The notes beneath the pieces were generated by a model that was given only the letters and a program-made list of their open reading frames with translations, had not been told where the DNA came from and made no database searches. This document shows positions 1 through 11,022 of a DNA stretch of 64,000 bases, in pieces (within the stretch, counting starts at the first letter, position 1; every line of letters begins with the position of its first letter). The stretch spans positions 1,240,001 through 1,304,000 of the forward strand of contig NC_017964.1 in assembly GCF_000219915.2 (NCBI RefSeq), read 5' to 3'. This DNA comes from Advenella kashmirensis WT001. Lineage in GTDB: Bacteria; Pseudomonadota; Gammaproteobacteria; Burkholderiales; Burkholderiaceae_B. The translations under genes and the position numbers were made by a program.

Positions 1-275
1 ATTTTGTCGCCCGACGGCAGGCCTTGCACCAGGCCGATTCTGCCTGGCAGCTCGGTGCCGGTATGCTGTTGCGGGCCCAGATCGGCCATGGCGCGTCCCT
101 GTTCAAAGCGCAGTTGTGCCGGAAATTGGGTGCCATCGCCATTGAAGAGTACGATCGCATCGCCTTCGCGCAGTCGCAGGGCACGGGAAGCGTGATGTGC
201 AGCGGCATCGGGCAGGGTAACACGGGTGTGCGCCAGCAGCGGTATCGGACAATAGAAGCGGGGTAGGGTATGCAT
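1..275 (-). CDS. rsmE: 16S rRNA m3U1498 methyltransferase RsmE, N-terminal part (cut by left window edge)
   Basis: Reading leftward from the ATG at 275 the frame stays open for 91 codons to the window edge. The product begins MHTLPRFYCPIPLLAHTRVT and continues with HHASRALRLREGD, FNGDG and GLPSGDK, which is the N-terminal PUA-like RNA-binding domain plus the start of the catalytic domain of RsmE. RsmE methylates N3 of U1498 in 16S rRNA. The SAM-binding knot domain lies beyond the edge. It is divergent from tkt, with about 100 bases between the two starts. Recognition rests on the N-terminal third only, but the pattern is distinctive. Confidence 0.88.
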   Translation of the reverse strand, partial: MHTLPRFYCPIPLLAHTRVTLPDAAAHHASRALRLREGDAIVLFNGDGTQFPAQLRFEQGRAMADLGPQQHTGTELPGRIGLVQGLPSGDK

Positions 276-376
276 GGCTAAATTTTACTTTATTTAGCGA
301 GAGCGTCACGGACAAAACATGGAGTGTTAAAATCGCTGGTTAATCGTAACTAAACCGTGATTTCTACAGGATCCGC

Positions 377-2430
377 ATGACCACCACGGCCGCCACATCG
401 AATTCCCATCTTTCCAATGCAATCCGCGCGCTGGCCATGGACGCCGTGCAACAGGCCAATTCCGGCCACCCCGGCGCCCCCATGGGCATGGCCGAGATCG
501 CCGAAGCGCTGTGGACGCGCCACTTGCGCCACAACCCTGCAGATCCTGCCTGGGCTGACCGGGACCGTTTTGTGCTGTCCAATGGCCACGGCTCCATGCT
601 GCTGTACGCGCTGCTGCACTTAACCGGCTATGATTTGCCTATTGACGAGCTGCGCCAGTTCCGCCAATTGCATTCCAAAACACCGGGACACCCCGAAGTG
701 GGCATCACCCCCGGCGTGGAAACGACGACCGGCCCGCTGGGCCAGGGTTTGTCCAATGCGGTAGGCTTTGCGCTGGCCGAGCAATTGCTGGCAGCGGAGT
801 TTAACAAACCCGAACACAAAATCGTTGACCACTACACCTATGCCTTCGTTGGCGATGGGTGCCTGATGGAGGGTATTTCCCACGAAGTGTGTTCGCTGGC
901 CGGGACCCTGAAACTGTCCAAGCTTATTGTGCTGTATGACGATAATGGTATTTCCATCGACGGCAAGGTTGAACCCTGGTTTGCCGATGATACCGGCAAG
1001 CGTTTTGAAGGTTACGGCTGGAATGTGATTCGTGGCGTCGATGGTCACGATGTGTTTGCCGTTGACCACGCCATCGCCAAAGCCAAGCAGCAGGCGCAAC
1101 GTGGTTCTTCCGGTCCGACAATCATTATCTGCAAGACAACAATCGGCAAGGCGCCCCTAATTTACAGGGTAGCGACAAGGTTCATGGCGCACCGCTGGGC
1201 GCGGCGGAAATTGCCGCCACGCGCGAAGCCATTGGCTGGACGCTACCGCCTTTTGAAATTTCCGAAGATGTCTATGCCGGCTGGAACCAGCGCGAACGCG
1301 GTGATCAGATTCAGCGCGACTGGAAAAAACAGTTTGCGCTCTATAGCATAGACTACCCACAGGAAGCCCAGGAATTTACCCGCCGCATGAACGGTCAGAT
1401 GCCTGAAGGCTTCGCTGAAAAATTCACGGCATTCCTGCAGCAAACGGTCAGCAAGGCTGAAACCGTCGCATCGCGCAAGGCATCACAGTTTGCCATTACG
1501 GCGCTGGTCGACATGCTGCCTGAAATGCTGGGCGGCTCGGCAGACCTGACCGGGTCGGTCTTTACCGACTGGAAAGGTGCCGGCGCAGTGCGTTGCGGTA
1601 CAGATGGCCATTTGCGTTTCGGCCGTCATATCAATTATGGCGTGCGCGAGTTTGGCATGGCAGCCATTATGAATGGTATTGCCCTGCACGGTGGATATCT
1701 GCCTTTTGGCGGCACGTTCCTCACTTTCTCAGATTATTCACGCAACGCCATCCGCATGGCCGCGCTGATGAAGCAGCGCGTTGTACATATTTTTACGCAC
1801 GACTCCATCGGTCTGGGCGAAGATGGTCCCACGCACCAGTCGGTTGAGCATGCAGCCAGTCTGCGCCTGATTCCCAATCTTGATGTCTGGCGCCCCTGCG
1901 ACACGACGGAAACGGCCATTGCCTGGAAGGCTGCCGTATCGCGTCCGGTCAGTGTGGGCATGCAGGTGCAGGAGGGCGGCCCCAGTGCCTTGCTTTTATC
2001 GCGCCAGAACCTGCCTTTTGTTGAACGCGACAACGCCACCGTCGAACAAATAGAAAAAGGTGGTTACGTCTTGCGTGACGCACAGGGGGCACAAGCCGTT
2101 ATCATTGCTACCGGTTCCGAAGTCGGCCTGGCACTCGAAGCCCAGGCATTGCTTGCACAGGAAAATATTCCCGTCCGTGTCGTATCCATGCCCAGCACGT
2201 CCGTATTTGATCGCCAGAGCGTCGAGTGGCGCGACAGCGTGATCCCGCCGACCTTGCCTGCTGTCTCTGTCGAGGCGGGCGTCACCTCCGGCTGGTACAA
2301 ATATATCGGTCGCAACGGCGCCGCCGTCGGCCTGGATACCTACGGTGAATCAGCGCCTGCCGGCGTACTGTTCAAGCATTTCGGGTTTACCGCGGAGAAC
2401 GTGGCAAACCGGGTTAAACAGGTTTTATAA
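377..2430 (+). CDS. tkt: Transketolase (one frameshift near 1150)
   Basis: Transketolase is the thiamine-diphosphate enzyme that moves two-carbon ketol units in the pentose phosphate and Calvin-type pathways. The N-terminal half carries [12 protein letters not shown] and the GDG thiamine-binding motif ([15 protein letters not shown]). The C-terminal half carries the pyrimidine-domain motifs [13 protein letters not shown] and [14 protein letters not shown]. The frame breaks at KTTIGK near 1150: restoring one G in 'aaggcg' gives the usual [23 protein letters not shown] and a 684-residue protein, normal for the family. It starts at ATG 377 after AGGA (370-373). gap follows 16 bases downstream. 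An enzyme this central is more likely mis-sequenced than broken. Confidence 0.95.
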
Positions 2431-2446
2431 AACAGGAGAGAATGTA

Positions 2447-3457
2447 ATGACCATTCGTGTTGCAATTAACGGCTACGGCCGCATCGGCCGTAATGTACTG
2501 CGTGCTCACTATGAAGGTGGCAAAAAGCATGATATTGAAATCGTCGCGATCAATGATCTGGGCGATCCCAAAACCAATGCCCACCTGACTCAGTATGACA
2601 CTGCACATGGCCGCTTCCCTGGTACTGTCGCCGTCGATGGTGATTACATGGTAATCAATGGTGACAAGATCCGTGTCCTTGCTAACCGCAATCCGGCAGA
2701 ACTGCCATGGGGCGAGCTGAACGTTGACGTCGTCATGGAATGTACAGGCTTTTTCACCTCCAAGGAAAAAGCCAGCGCCCACCTCAAAGGCGGCGCCAAG
2801 AAGGTCATTATTTCCGCTCCGGGCGGCAAAGACGTGGACGCCACCATTGTTTACGGTGTCAACCACCAAGTGCTCAAGGCAAGCGACACCGTCATTTCCA
2901 ATGCCTCATGCACCACCAACTGCCTGGTTCCGCTGGTGCAGCCGCTGCATGAAGCGCTGGGTGTGGAAAATGGCCTGATGACAACCATTCATGCCTACAC
3001 CAATGACCAGGTGCTGACTGACGTTTATCACGAAGACCTGCGTCGTGCCCGTTCCGCCACCATGAGCATGATCCCCACCAAAACCGGTGCGGCCGCTGCG
3101 GTAGGTCTGGTTCTGCCTGAACTGAACGGCAAGCTGGATGGCTATTCGGTCCGCGTTCCGACAATCAACGTATCTCTTGTCGATCTGTCTTTTGTTGCCA
3201 AACGCGATACGACAGTTGAAGAGGTCAATGCCATTCTGAAAAAAGCCTCGGAAGGTTCGCTCAAAGGCATCCTGGATTACAACGAAGCCCCGCTGGTCTC
3301 AGTAGACTTCAACCACAATCCGGCTTCAAGCACGTTTGATGCGACACAAACCAAAGTATCTGGAAAACTGGTCAAAGTGGCGTCCTGGTACGACAACGAG
3401 TGGGGTTTCTCCAATCGTATGCTCGATACCACGGTAGCTTTGATGTCTGCCAAGTAA
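2447..3457 (+). CDS. gap: Glyceraldehyde-3-phosphate dehydrogenase, type I
   Basis: NAD-dependent enzyme of glycolysis that oxidises and phosphorylates glyceraldehyde 3-phosphate. The 336-residue protein opens with the Rossmann motif INGYGRIGR and contains the catalytic-cysteine motif SNASCTTNC around residue 150, followed by the conserved HAYTNDQ and the C-terminal [12 protein letters not shown]. The ATG at 2447 is chosen because AGGAGAG sits just upstream (2434-2440) and the protein then begins at [11 protein letters not shown]; in-frame codons further upstream lie inside tkt. It follows tkt by 16 bases and precedes pgk, so the three probably form one carbon-metabolism operon. Confidence 0.97.
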   Translation: MTIRVAINGYGRIGRNVLRAHYEGGKKHDIEIVAINDLGDPKTNAHLTQYDTAHGRFPGTVAVDGDYMVINGDKIRVLANRNPAELPWGELNVDVVMECTGFFTSKEKASAHLKGGAKKVIISAPGGKDVDATIVYGVNHQVLKASDTVISNASCTTNCLVPLVQPLHEALGVENGLMTTIHAYTNDQVLTDVYHEDLRRARSATMSMIPTKTGAAAAVGLVLPELNGKLDGYSVRVPTINVSLVDLSFVAKRDTTVEEVNAILKKASEGSLKGILDYNEAPLVSVDFNHNPASSTFDATQTKVSGKLVKVASWYDNEWGFSNRMLDTTVALMSAK

Positions 3458-3485
3458 TCGGTTGGTGTCTGTCAAGGACATTGCA

Positions 3486-3522
3486 AACGGCATTGCGCGC
3501 TTCGGCGGGCAGTGCCGTTTTT
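3486..3522 (+). terminator. Intercistronic hairpin with UUCG loop between gap and pgk
   Basis: AACGGCA (3486-3492) pairs with TGCCGTT (3513-3519). An inner GC-rich stem is capped by a TTCG tetraloop at 3501-3504, and the outer stem runs into a short T run. It resembles an intrinsic terminator or attenuator lowering read-through from gap into pgk; the pgk ribosome-binding site follows 13 bases later. Confidence 0.7.
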
Positions 3523-3547
3523 CACAATAACTCCAAGGAGTGACAAA

Positions 3548-4744
3548 ATGGCGAATGTACAAACGCTTTCCGCCCTGGCCAAGAACGGCCAGCTCAAAGA
3601 CAAACGTGTTTTCATCCGTTCCGATTTGAACGTGCCGCTGGCCGACGACGGCAGCATCACCGAAGATACCCGTATCCGCGCCTCCGTGCCGGCCATTCAA
3701 ATGGCGTTGGAAGCAGGTGCCGCCGTGATGGTGACATCCCACCTGGGCCGCCCGACAGAGGGCACATTGACCGCGCAGGACTCGCTGGCTCCGGTAGCAA
3801 AGCGCTTGAGCGAACTGCTGGGCAAGCCAGTGCAATTGGTCCAGGACTGGGTCGACGGCGTCAGCGTGGCGCCCGGCCAAGTCGTATTACTGGAAAACTG
3901 TCGCGTCAATAAAGGCGAGAAGAAAAACGATGAAGCGTTGGCCCGGAAACTGGCTGCGCTTTGCGATGTCTATGCTAATGACGCATTCGGCACGGCCCAT
4001 CGCGCCGAAGCCACCACACATGGTATAGCCAAATTTGCGCCCATTGCCTGCGCCGGCCCCTTGCTGGAAGCCGAACTGGAGGCCCTGGGGAAAGCATTGC
4101 AGAATCCCAAGCGGCCACTGGTGGCGATTGTGGGCGGCTCCAAAGTCTCTACCAAACTGTCTATCCTGCAGTCGCTGGCCGATAAGGTAGACCAACTGGT
4201 TGTGGGCGGCGGTATCGCCAATACTTTCATGCTCGCCAGCGGCAAGAAAATCGGCAAATCACTGGCGGAACCTGACCAGATCGACCAGGCAAAAGTCGTG
4301 ATTGACATGATGGCCAAACGTGGCGCCAGCGTGCCGATTCCGACCGATGTTGTCTGCGCCAAGGAATTTTCCGCCCAGGCCAAGGGTGAGGCCAAATCTG
4401 CTGATGCGGTTGCCGATGATGATATGATTTTCGACATTGGCGAAAACACCGCCAGCGAACTGACCGGTATTCTGAAAAATGCCGGTACGATCGTCTGGAA
4501 TGGCCCGGTAGGCGTGTTTGAATTTGACGCCTTTGCCAACGGCACTCGCAAGGTGGCCCAAGCCATTGCCGCATCTGAGGGATTTTCCATTGCCGGCGGC
4601 GGCGATACACTGGCAGCCATTTCCAAATTCGGCATCACCGATCAGGTTGGCTATATCTCTACCGGTGGCGGCGCGTTCCTGGAATTTCTTGAAGGCAAAG
4701 TGTTGCCTGCAGTAGAGATTCTCGAGCAACGCAATAAGGCATAA
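3548..4744 (+). CDS. pgk: Phosphoglycerate kinase
   Basis: Transfers the acyl phosphate of 1,3-bisphosphoglycerate to ADP in glycolysis. The 398-residue protein shows the N-domain substrate motif [20 protein letters not shown] with the basic patch, the hinge [15 protein letters not shown], and the C-domain nucleotide motif [13 protein letters not shown]. The ATG at 3548 is chosen because AAGGAG stands at 3535-3540; an earlier in-frame start would lie inside the gap-pgk hairpin. Length and motif order are standard. In related genera pyruvate kinase often follows, but here the gene is followed by strong hairpins and then an unrelated envelope operon. Confidence 0.97.
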   Translation: MANVQTLSALAKNGQLKDKRVFIRSDLNVPLADDGSITEDTRIRASVPAIQMALEAGAAVMVTSHLGRPTEGTLTAQDSLAPVAKRLSELLGKPVQLVQDWVDGVSVAPGQVVLLENCRVNKGEKKNDEALARKLAALCDVYANDAFGTAHRAEATTHGIAKFAPIACAGPLLEAELEALGKALQNPKRPLVAIVGGSKVSTKLSILQSLADKVDQLVVGGGIANTFMLASGKKIGKSLAEPDQIDQAKVVIDMMAKRGASVPIPTDVVCAKEFSAQAKGEAKSADAVADDDMIFDIGENTASELTGILKNAGTIVWNGPVGVFEFDAFANGTRKVAQAIAASEGFSIAGGGDTLAAISKFGITDQVGYISTGGGAFLEFLEGKVLPAVEILEQRNKA

Positions 4745-5066
4745 ACCGATAGAGGGTTCTGCATGATACTGATACGACAGGGTCGGATCAGTATCTGCAT
4801 CCCCATCTCAAGACAATAGCAATAACTAATAGCCACAACACATCAAAGCCAGCGACCTTGTCGGTGGCTTTTTTTAATACCGATACCCGCTCAATAACGG
4901 CGCAATGGATCTGCGCTGGCCGCCGTTATTTTCCTTCAGTTGTGTCCGTATGATCCTCTCATTTACCCGTTCTGGCAGATAGCTGAACCAGACCGACTTC
5001 TGTTATGATTTCAGGCAGCCACCGGTTCGGCGTGTGGCCCTGATCATTTTTGGGAAGGCGGTAACT
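4745..5066. other. Intergenic region with stacked hairpins after pgk
   Basis: No gene is seen here. Right after the pgk stop there is a long stem-loop in which GATACTGAT (4765-4773) pairs with ATCAGTATC (4787-4795), extended by TGCA on both sides. A T-tailed terminator follows at 4845-4875, then a third perfect stem, AATAACGGCG (4893-4902) with CGCCGTTATT (4921-4930). The promoter of the next gene must lie within 4931-5050, but no convincing -35/-10 pair stands out. A ribosome-binding GGAAGG lies near 5052. Confidence 0.6.
4845..4875 (+). terminator. Intrinsic terminator downstream of pgk
   Basis: AAAGCCAGCGAC pairs with GTCGGTGGCTTT with one mismatch around a CTT loop and is followed by a run of T residues. 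Position and polarity fit termination of the tkt-gap-pgk transcript. Confidence 0.85.
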
Positions 5067-8000
5067 ATGAAACGCATCTTTGTTGCCGGAGCCGCACTGG
5101 TTCTGTCGGGAATTATTGGCACCGCAGTTGCCGCCAATATCACGTCGGTTTCACCCACGGGCACCCAAAGCAAGGTCTCCGCCATTGACATTGTGTTCAG
5201 CGCTAACGTCATTCCGTTGGGGCGCAACGATGTTTCGCCACCGGTCTCGGTCAGTTGCAAGGGAAGCCAGGTAAAGGGACACGGCAAATGGTCCGACGGC
5301 GCGCACTGGTCCTATGAATTTGAAGAAACGCTGCCGGCCGGCGTGCAATGCACGATCACCCCGGATGCCGCCTTTCGCGATACCGCCGGTAAACCGGTGC
5401 AAGGCAAGAAACAATATCAGTTTAATACCGGCAGGCTGGCTGTCACATCCATCAGCCCCTCCGGCAAAATCGATGAAGATCAGGCTTTCACGGTTCGGTT
5501 CAACCTGCCTGTGCAGCCAAGCAGTGTGCAGGCGCATGCAAGTTGCGTCGTACAGGGTCTGGGAGAACAGATTCCGGTCAAGGTGCTGTCCGAGCAGGAT
5601 AAGAAAATAATCATCAGCCAGGCCCGGCCATATCTGGAAGACGAGGCCGAGAATATTGCGTTTGTTCAGTGCGCGCGCCGATTGCCGGCAGCTGCCAAAG
5701 GCAGGTTGGTCATCGGGCAGGCAGTCACCAGTCAGGGGGCGTGTCCATGAGCAAACCCTATGATTTCGAATTCGAGGTACGCAAGGACTTTGCCGCCGGC
5801 TTTTCCTGCTCGCGCGAAAACCAGAATGCCGATTGTTCACCGGCCAGGCCTGTGTATCTGACGCTTAGTGAATCCATTACCAGGGCAGACCTGCAAGGCA
5901 TTACGCTTGTCGGTGCGAGTGGCAAACAATATCCCTCAGATATCGACGAGAGCGACAGCACCATAAGCAGTGTGAAGTTCCCCGGCCCGTTTGCCGAACA
6001 CGAGACGCTCACGCTCAATGTGCCGGCAGGCCTGAAAGACGAGTCAGGACGCATGCTGAGCAATGCCGGCCAGTTCCCCATGAAGGTTCGCATGGCTTCC
6101 TATTCGCCCATGCTCAAGTTTGCCTCTTCCTCGTTCGGTATTATCGAGCGCAAGGCAGATGCCGCTGACGGCAAGGCGCCTTGGCATGTACCGCTAACCG
6201 TTCGCTATATAGAAAACCAACTGGCCATCAAAGACCAGCGCCTGTCACCGGGCACCATCAGCGATTATGTTCCCCAGGAGGATGCCGATGTGCTCAAGGC
6301 CTATGCGCGTGTACGCCGCCTGGATGAAACATCGATGACGGCAAAGAACATTCGCGCCGTGATGAATGATCAGCCTGACAGTCATACGGAAAACAAACCG
6401 GTCTATATAGACACCCGATCCGTTTCCATGCTGGCTGAAAACCCGAATGCAACCACCATCACGTTGCCTGGTGTAAAAACGGCGGCCAAGCATCGCGAAT
6501 TTGAGGTGCTGGGCGTGCCATTGCAGCAACCGGGCTTTCATGTGCTGGAAGCCAAGTCTGCCAGTCTGGGGCAGGCATTGCTAGCCAATAAGAATCCCAT
6601 GTATGTGCGTAGCTCCGTGCTGGTGACCAATATGGCTGTGCATATAAAAAAAGGCCGGGACGATTTGCTGGTGTGGGTCACAACGCTGGACGACGCCAAA
6701 CCGGTAGCGCATGCACAGGTCAATGTCCTGGATTGCTCTGGTAAAACACTACTGACAGGCCAGACGGGTAGTGACGGGATCTGGCATTATCGCAAGGCGG
6801 TCAAGGGCGAAGACTATTGCAACAATACGCAATTGTCCGGCCTTTTTGTGTCGGCGCGCATCGGTCCAGATCACCCGCTGGCCGCTGGTACAGGCGATTA
6901 TTCGTTCGCGTTTACCTCATGGGACAATGGCATCGAGTCCTGGCGCTTCAATGTGCCAACCGACAGTTCCGCCCAGCCTACGGTACGCGCCCACACGATC
7001 CTGGACCGCAGTCTGTTCCGTGCCGGCGAGACGGCATCCATGAAGCATCTGCTGCGCACGCTGACCCGCGACGGATTCGCGCTGCCTGACATCAATACGC
7101 TGCCTGCACAGATGAGCATTGAGCTGGTTGGCGGGGAAGACGAATATAAATTGCCCGTCACATGGCAACAAACGTCGGGCGGCAATGTGTTCAGCGCATC
7201 GGACTGGAAAATTCCGGAAGATATCAAACGTGGGCAGTACCGAATTGTGCTGGACCCCGATGGTCAGGCATACGAAACAGGCCAGTTTCGTGTCGAGGAT
7301 TTCAAGCTGCCTTTGCTGGCAGGACAGTTGTCCATCACCGATGCTGCAGGCGAAAAAGGGCCGCTGATCGCACCCAAGGCGGTCCGGCTGGATATGCAAA
7401 TGCGCTATTTATCTGGCGGTGCCGCCGGACGCCTGCCTGTAGACATTTCTGCATTGTCGCGCGATCGCAGCATATCCTTTCGCGACTATGACGATTACGC
7501 TTTCGATCCGCCGCAACAGATTGCGGCCGACGCCGATAGCGAGCAAGAAGAGAACGCAGACGATAGCGACACCAGTCGCATTATCGTGAACAAGCAAAAG
7601 ATGACGCTGGATGCCCAGGGACGCGGCACCCTGGCGCTGGACGCTTTGCCGGCGTCCGACAGAGCGCGTAACATCACCTTTGAAGGCAGCTTCATGGATC
7701 CTAACGGCCAGGTGCAGACCGTCAGTCGTACTGTGGCCGTGTGGCCCGCGGCCTATGTGGCGGGCATTCGCAGTGGTTACCTGGTACAGCAGGAAAAGGC
7801 TGCCGCAATATCGGTGATTACGCTGGACACGCAGGGCAGGCCGGCGGCGACAGTCCCCGTTACGGTACGTGCCGTCAGCTATACCTATCAGACGGTACGC
7901 AAGCGTCTGGTCGGCGGATTTTACAGTTATGACACCCATCGCGTCGCCAAAGACCTGGGCACGATATGCACTGGCACCAGCGGCGCTGACGGCAAATTCG

Positions 8001-11000
8001 CTTGCGATATCAGCCTGAAAGAGCAGGGGCGGGTCAGCCTGATTGCCGAGGTTACCGATAGCGCAGGTCGCCATGCCCAGGCCGAGTCCAGCGTCTATGT
8101 GGTGGGCGCCGGCGAGATGTGGTTCTCGGGCGGCGAGAACAATGACCGCATCGACATTATTGCCGACAAGAAGGAATACCAGCCTGGCGAGACAGCACAG
8201 TTCCAGGTGCGCATGCCATTTCGCCAGGCCAATGCACTGGTTGCCATTGAGCGGGAGGGGGTCCTGGAGACCCGGCAAGTAGCTCTGTCGGGCACCAATC
8301 CAACTTTTACCGTTCAGATCAAGCCACAGTGGGGGCCGAACGTTTATGTTTCGGTGCTGGCGCTGCGAGGCCGCATCCGCGATTCGGCGCAGAATCCGGA
8401 TCTCAGTTGGGGCGAATCTGCTTCTGCGCTGCCGACTGCCTGATCGATCTGGCCAAGCCGGCGTATCGCTATGGATTGACGGCGATTCGTGTACGCAGCG
8501 ATAAAAATGCCTGAACATCAGTATTGCCACAGACAAGCCGCGCTATCAGGTGCGCGACCAGGCCACCGCCACGATCCGGGGCTCTTTGCCAGATGGCAGT
8601 CCGGCGGCCAATGCCAGTGTTGCATTGGCGGTGGTGGATGAAGCCTTGCTGGAACTGGCCCCCAATGACAGCTGGAATATTGTCAAGGCCATGATGGGAG
8701 AACGCGCCTATGGCGTGGAAACAGCCACGGCCCAGATGGAAGTGGTGGGACGGCGGCACTATGGTCGCAAGGCCCTGCCACCGGGCGGTGGCGGCGGCAA
8801 TGGCGGCGCGCCCACCCGCGAACTGCTCGATAGCCTGGTATTCTGGAAGCCCGATATTGTGCTGGACGCACAGGGCCAGGCTACCGTTGCGCTTGGCTTA
8901 AATGATGCGATCTCGGGTTTTCGATTGGCGGCCATTGCCGAACTGGGCGCAGACCGGTTTGGCCAGGGCAGCGCCCATATCGTGACCACGCAGGATTTGC
9001 AGGTCATCTCCGGTTTGCCGCTGGTTGCTCGCAGCGATGACCATTACACCGCGAAGATCACCCTGCGCAATGCGACCGATCGCCCCATGACCGTAGAAGC
9101 GGGCGCGCGCGTGAGCGGCCCGGCGCTTGCGCCATTGGCACTGAAGCAGCAAACCGTGTCCATTGCAGCACAGTCGTCGCAGACGGTTACCTGGGATATG
9201 GATATGCGTACCGTGCCAGCAGGACCATCGTCGCAGACGCTGAAATGGCGTTTCGATGCCAGGGAACAGGGCGAGCAGGGCGCCGGTGCACCGGCACATG
9301 CGGCTGCCATCGACAGTGTCGAAATATCACAACTGCTGATTCCTACCGTACCGGTCACTGTGCGACAGGCCACATTGCAATCGGTGCGCGCCAAGGAACC
9401 CATTCAGGGGTTGCCGGTGCAACCGCCTGCAGGCGCGATCAAAGGGACCGATGGCGTGCCGCTGGGCGGCGTACAGGTGCAGTTGTCCACGTCTCTGGCT
9501 AAAGGGCTGGATCCAGTGCGCCGCTGGTTTGCCGATTATCAGTTTACCTGCCTGGAACAACTGTCTTCGATTGCCATCGGTATTGACAATCCACAACGCT
9601 GGTCGGCGCTGATGAACCGGCTACCCGTATACATGGATGATCACGGGCTGGTGGCCTATTTCCCAGGCCTGGCAGGCGACGAAGTGCTGACCGCTCATTT
9701 GCTGGCAGTGTCCCACGAAGCCAGTCGGGGCGATCAACCTTACACTATTCCCAAAGCGTATCGTGAAAAAATGCTGGAAGGCCTGATGGCCTATGTGACT
9801 GGCAAAATCCGTTCAACAGCATGGCAGCCCAAGCAGGATAACGGCGAACGCAGGCTGATGGTGCTGGAGGCCTTATCACGAGCCGGTATGGTCACACCGC
9901 GTCTGTTGTCCACCATTGAGTTTGACCGAGAACGCATGAGTACAGCGGCGCTGGTAGATTGGCTCAGTATTGTATCGCGCGTCAAGAACCTGCCGGATCA
10001 GGCCCAGACCCTGGCTACGCTGCGTTCGGCCCTGCTGTCGCGCATGAGTCGACAAGGCACCAGTCTGGTGCTGGCAGATGACGATGATGCCTATCCTGGT
10101 GGATGATGAGCAATCGCGCCACGGTGACCGCCAAGCTGCTTGTTGCTGTCATGAACAGCAAGGCCTGGGAAAAGGATATCCCGGTGCTGCTGACCGGTTT
10201 GCTTGGTCAGCAGCAGCGCGGCACCTGGTCTACGACCACGGCCAATGTGTGGGGTACCCTGGCGGTTCGCTCCTTCAGTGCATCGTTTGAAAAGACGCCC
10301 GTGAAGGGAACACTGTCCATGTCGCTGCAAGCTGCCGGTGCCCCCACATCTGCAGACCAGCAGTGGGAAGCTTGCAGCCAACGCAGAAAATCCTGGTGCC
10401 TTGGAAAAACAATGATCCCCAGCAACTGTCACTATCGCTTCAGGGAACCGGGCGCGTCTGGGCATCCATGGCTGCCCAGGCGGCGGTACCAGTAAGCAAG
10501 CCAATCTACGCGGGTTATACACTTAGTCGCACTGTCGTTCCGGTATCACAGGCGATAAACGGCAAATGGTCAGTGGGCGACATCTATCGTGTCCATCTGG
10601 AAGTTACTGCCAAGACCGCCATGAACTGGGTGGTGCTTAGCGATCCGGTGCCGGCCGGCGCGACGGTTCTGGGCGGCGGCCTGGGCCGGGATTCAGCCGT
10701 GGCAACCCAGGGTGAGAAGCAGGACGACGCAGGCATGTCGCCCAGCTTTGCTGAACGCAAAAGCGAGTTGTACCGTGCCTACTATGCGTGGTTACCGGCA
10801 GGCAAAACGTCGCTTGAGTATACGGTAAGGCTCAATACCCCAGGTAGCTATAGTTTGCCCGCTACGCGGATAGAGGCCATGTATGCGCCGCAGGTCTATG
10901 GGGAATTGCCCAACACGGGTGGGTTTACGATCGTTGAATCTGCCAGTGAACAGGCCGGTGGTGCACCACAACAGGCTGCACCGGCACAAGGGGCCAGCGC

Positions 11001-11022
11001 GTCGGCTGTGACAACCCCATGA
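5067..11022 (+). CDS. Bacterial alpha-2-macroglobulin family protein with thioester (five frameshifts)
   Basis: Large periplasmic protease-trapping protein of the YfhM/alpha-2-macroglobulin family. It starts at ATG 5067 with a signal peptide (MKRIFVAGAALVLSGIIGTAVAA), followed by N-terminal MG-type beta domains, a DUF/MG2 region and the complement-like C-terminal half. The thioester motif CLEQ is encoded at 9549-9560, so the covalent-trapping chemistry seems intact. The frame breaks near 5736, 8441, 8511, 10106 and 10366. Each is repaired by one added base in a short homopolymer, and 5956 + 5 bases give exactly 1987 codons, somewhat longer than E. coli YfhM. The stop overlaps the pbpC start, the known A2M-PbpC pairing. 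It probably guards the envelope against host or competitor proteases. Confidence 0.9.

Noticed and set aside
8441..8515. Programmed ribosomal frameshifting in the alpha-2-macroglobulin gene
   Set aside because: No slippery heptamer or downstream structure is seen, there are five breaks, and unrelated genes show the same kind of one-base loss, so a common technical cause is simpler.
7409..8536. A 375-codon minus-strand open frame inside the alpha-2-macroglobulin gene
   Set aside because: Wholly antisense to conserved coding sequence; no motif or ribosome site.
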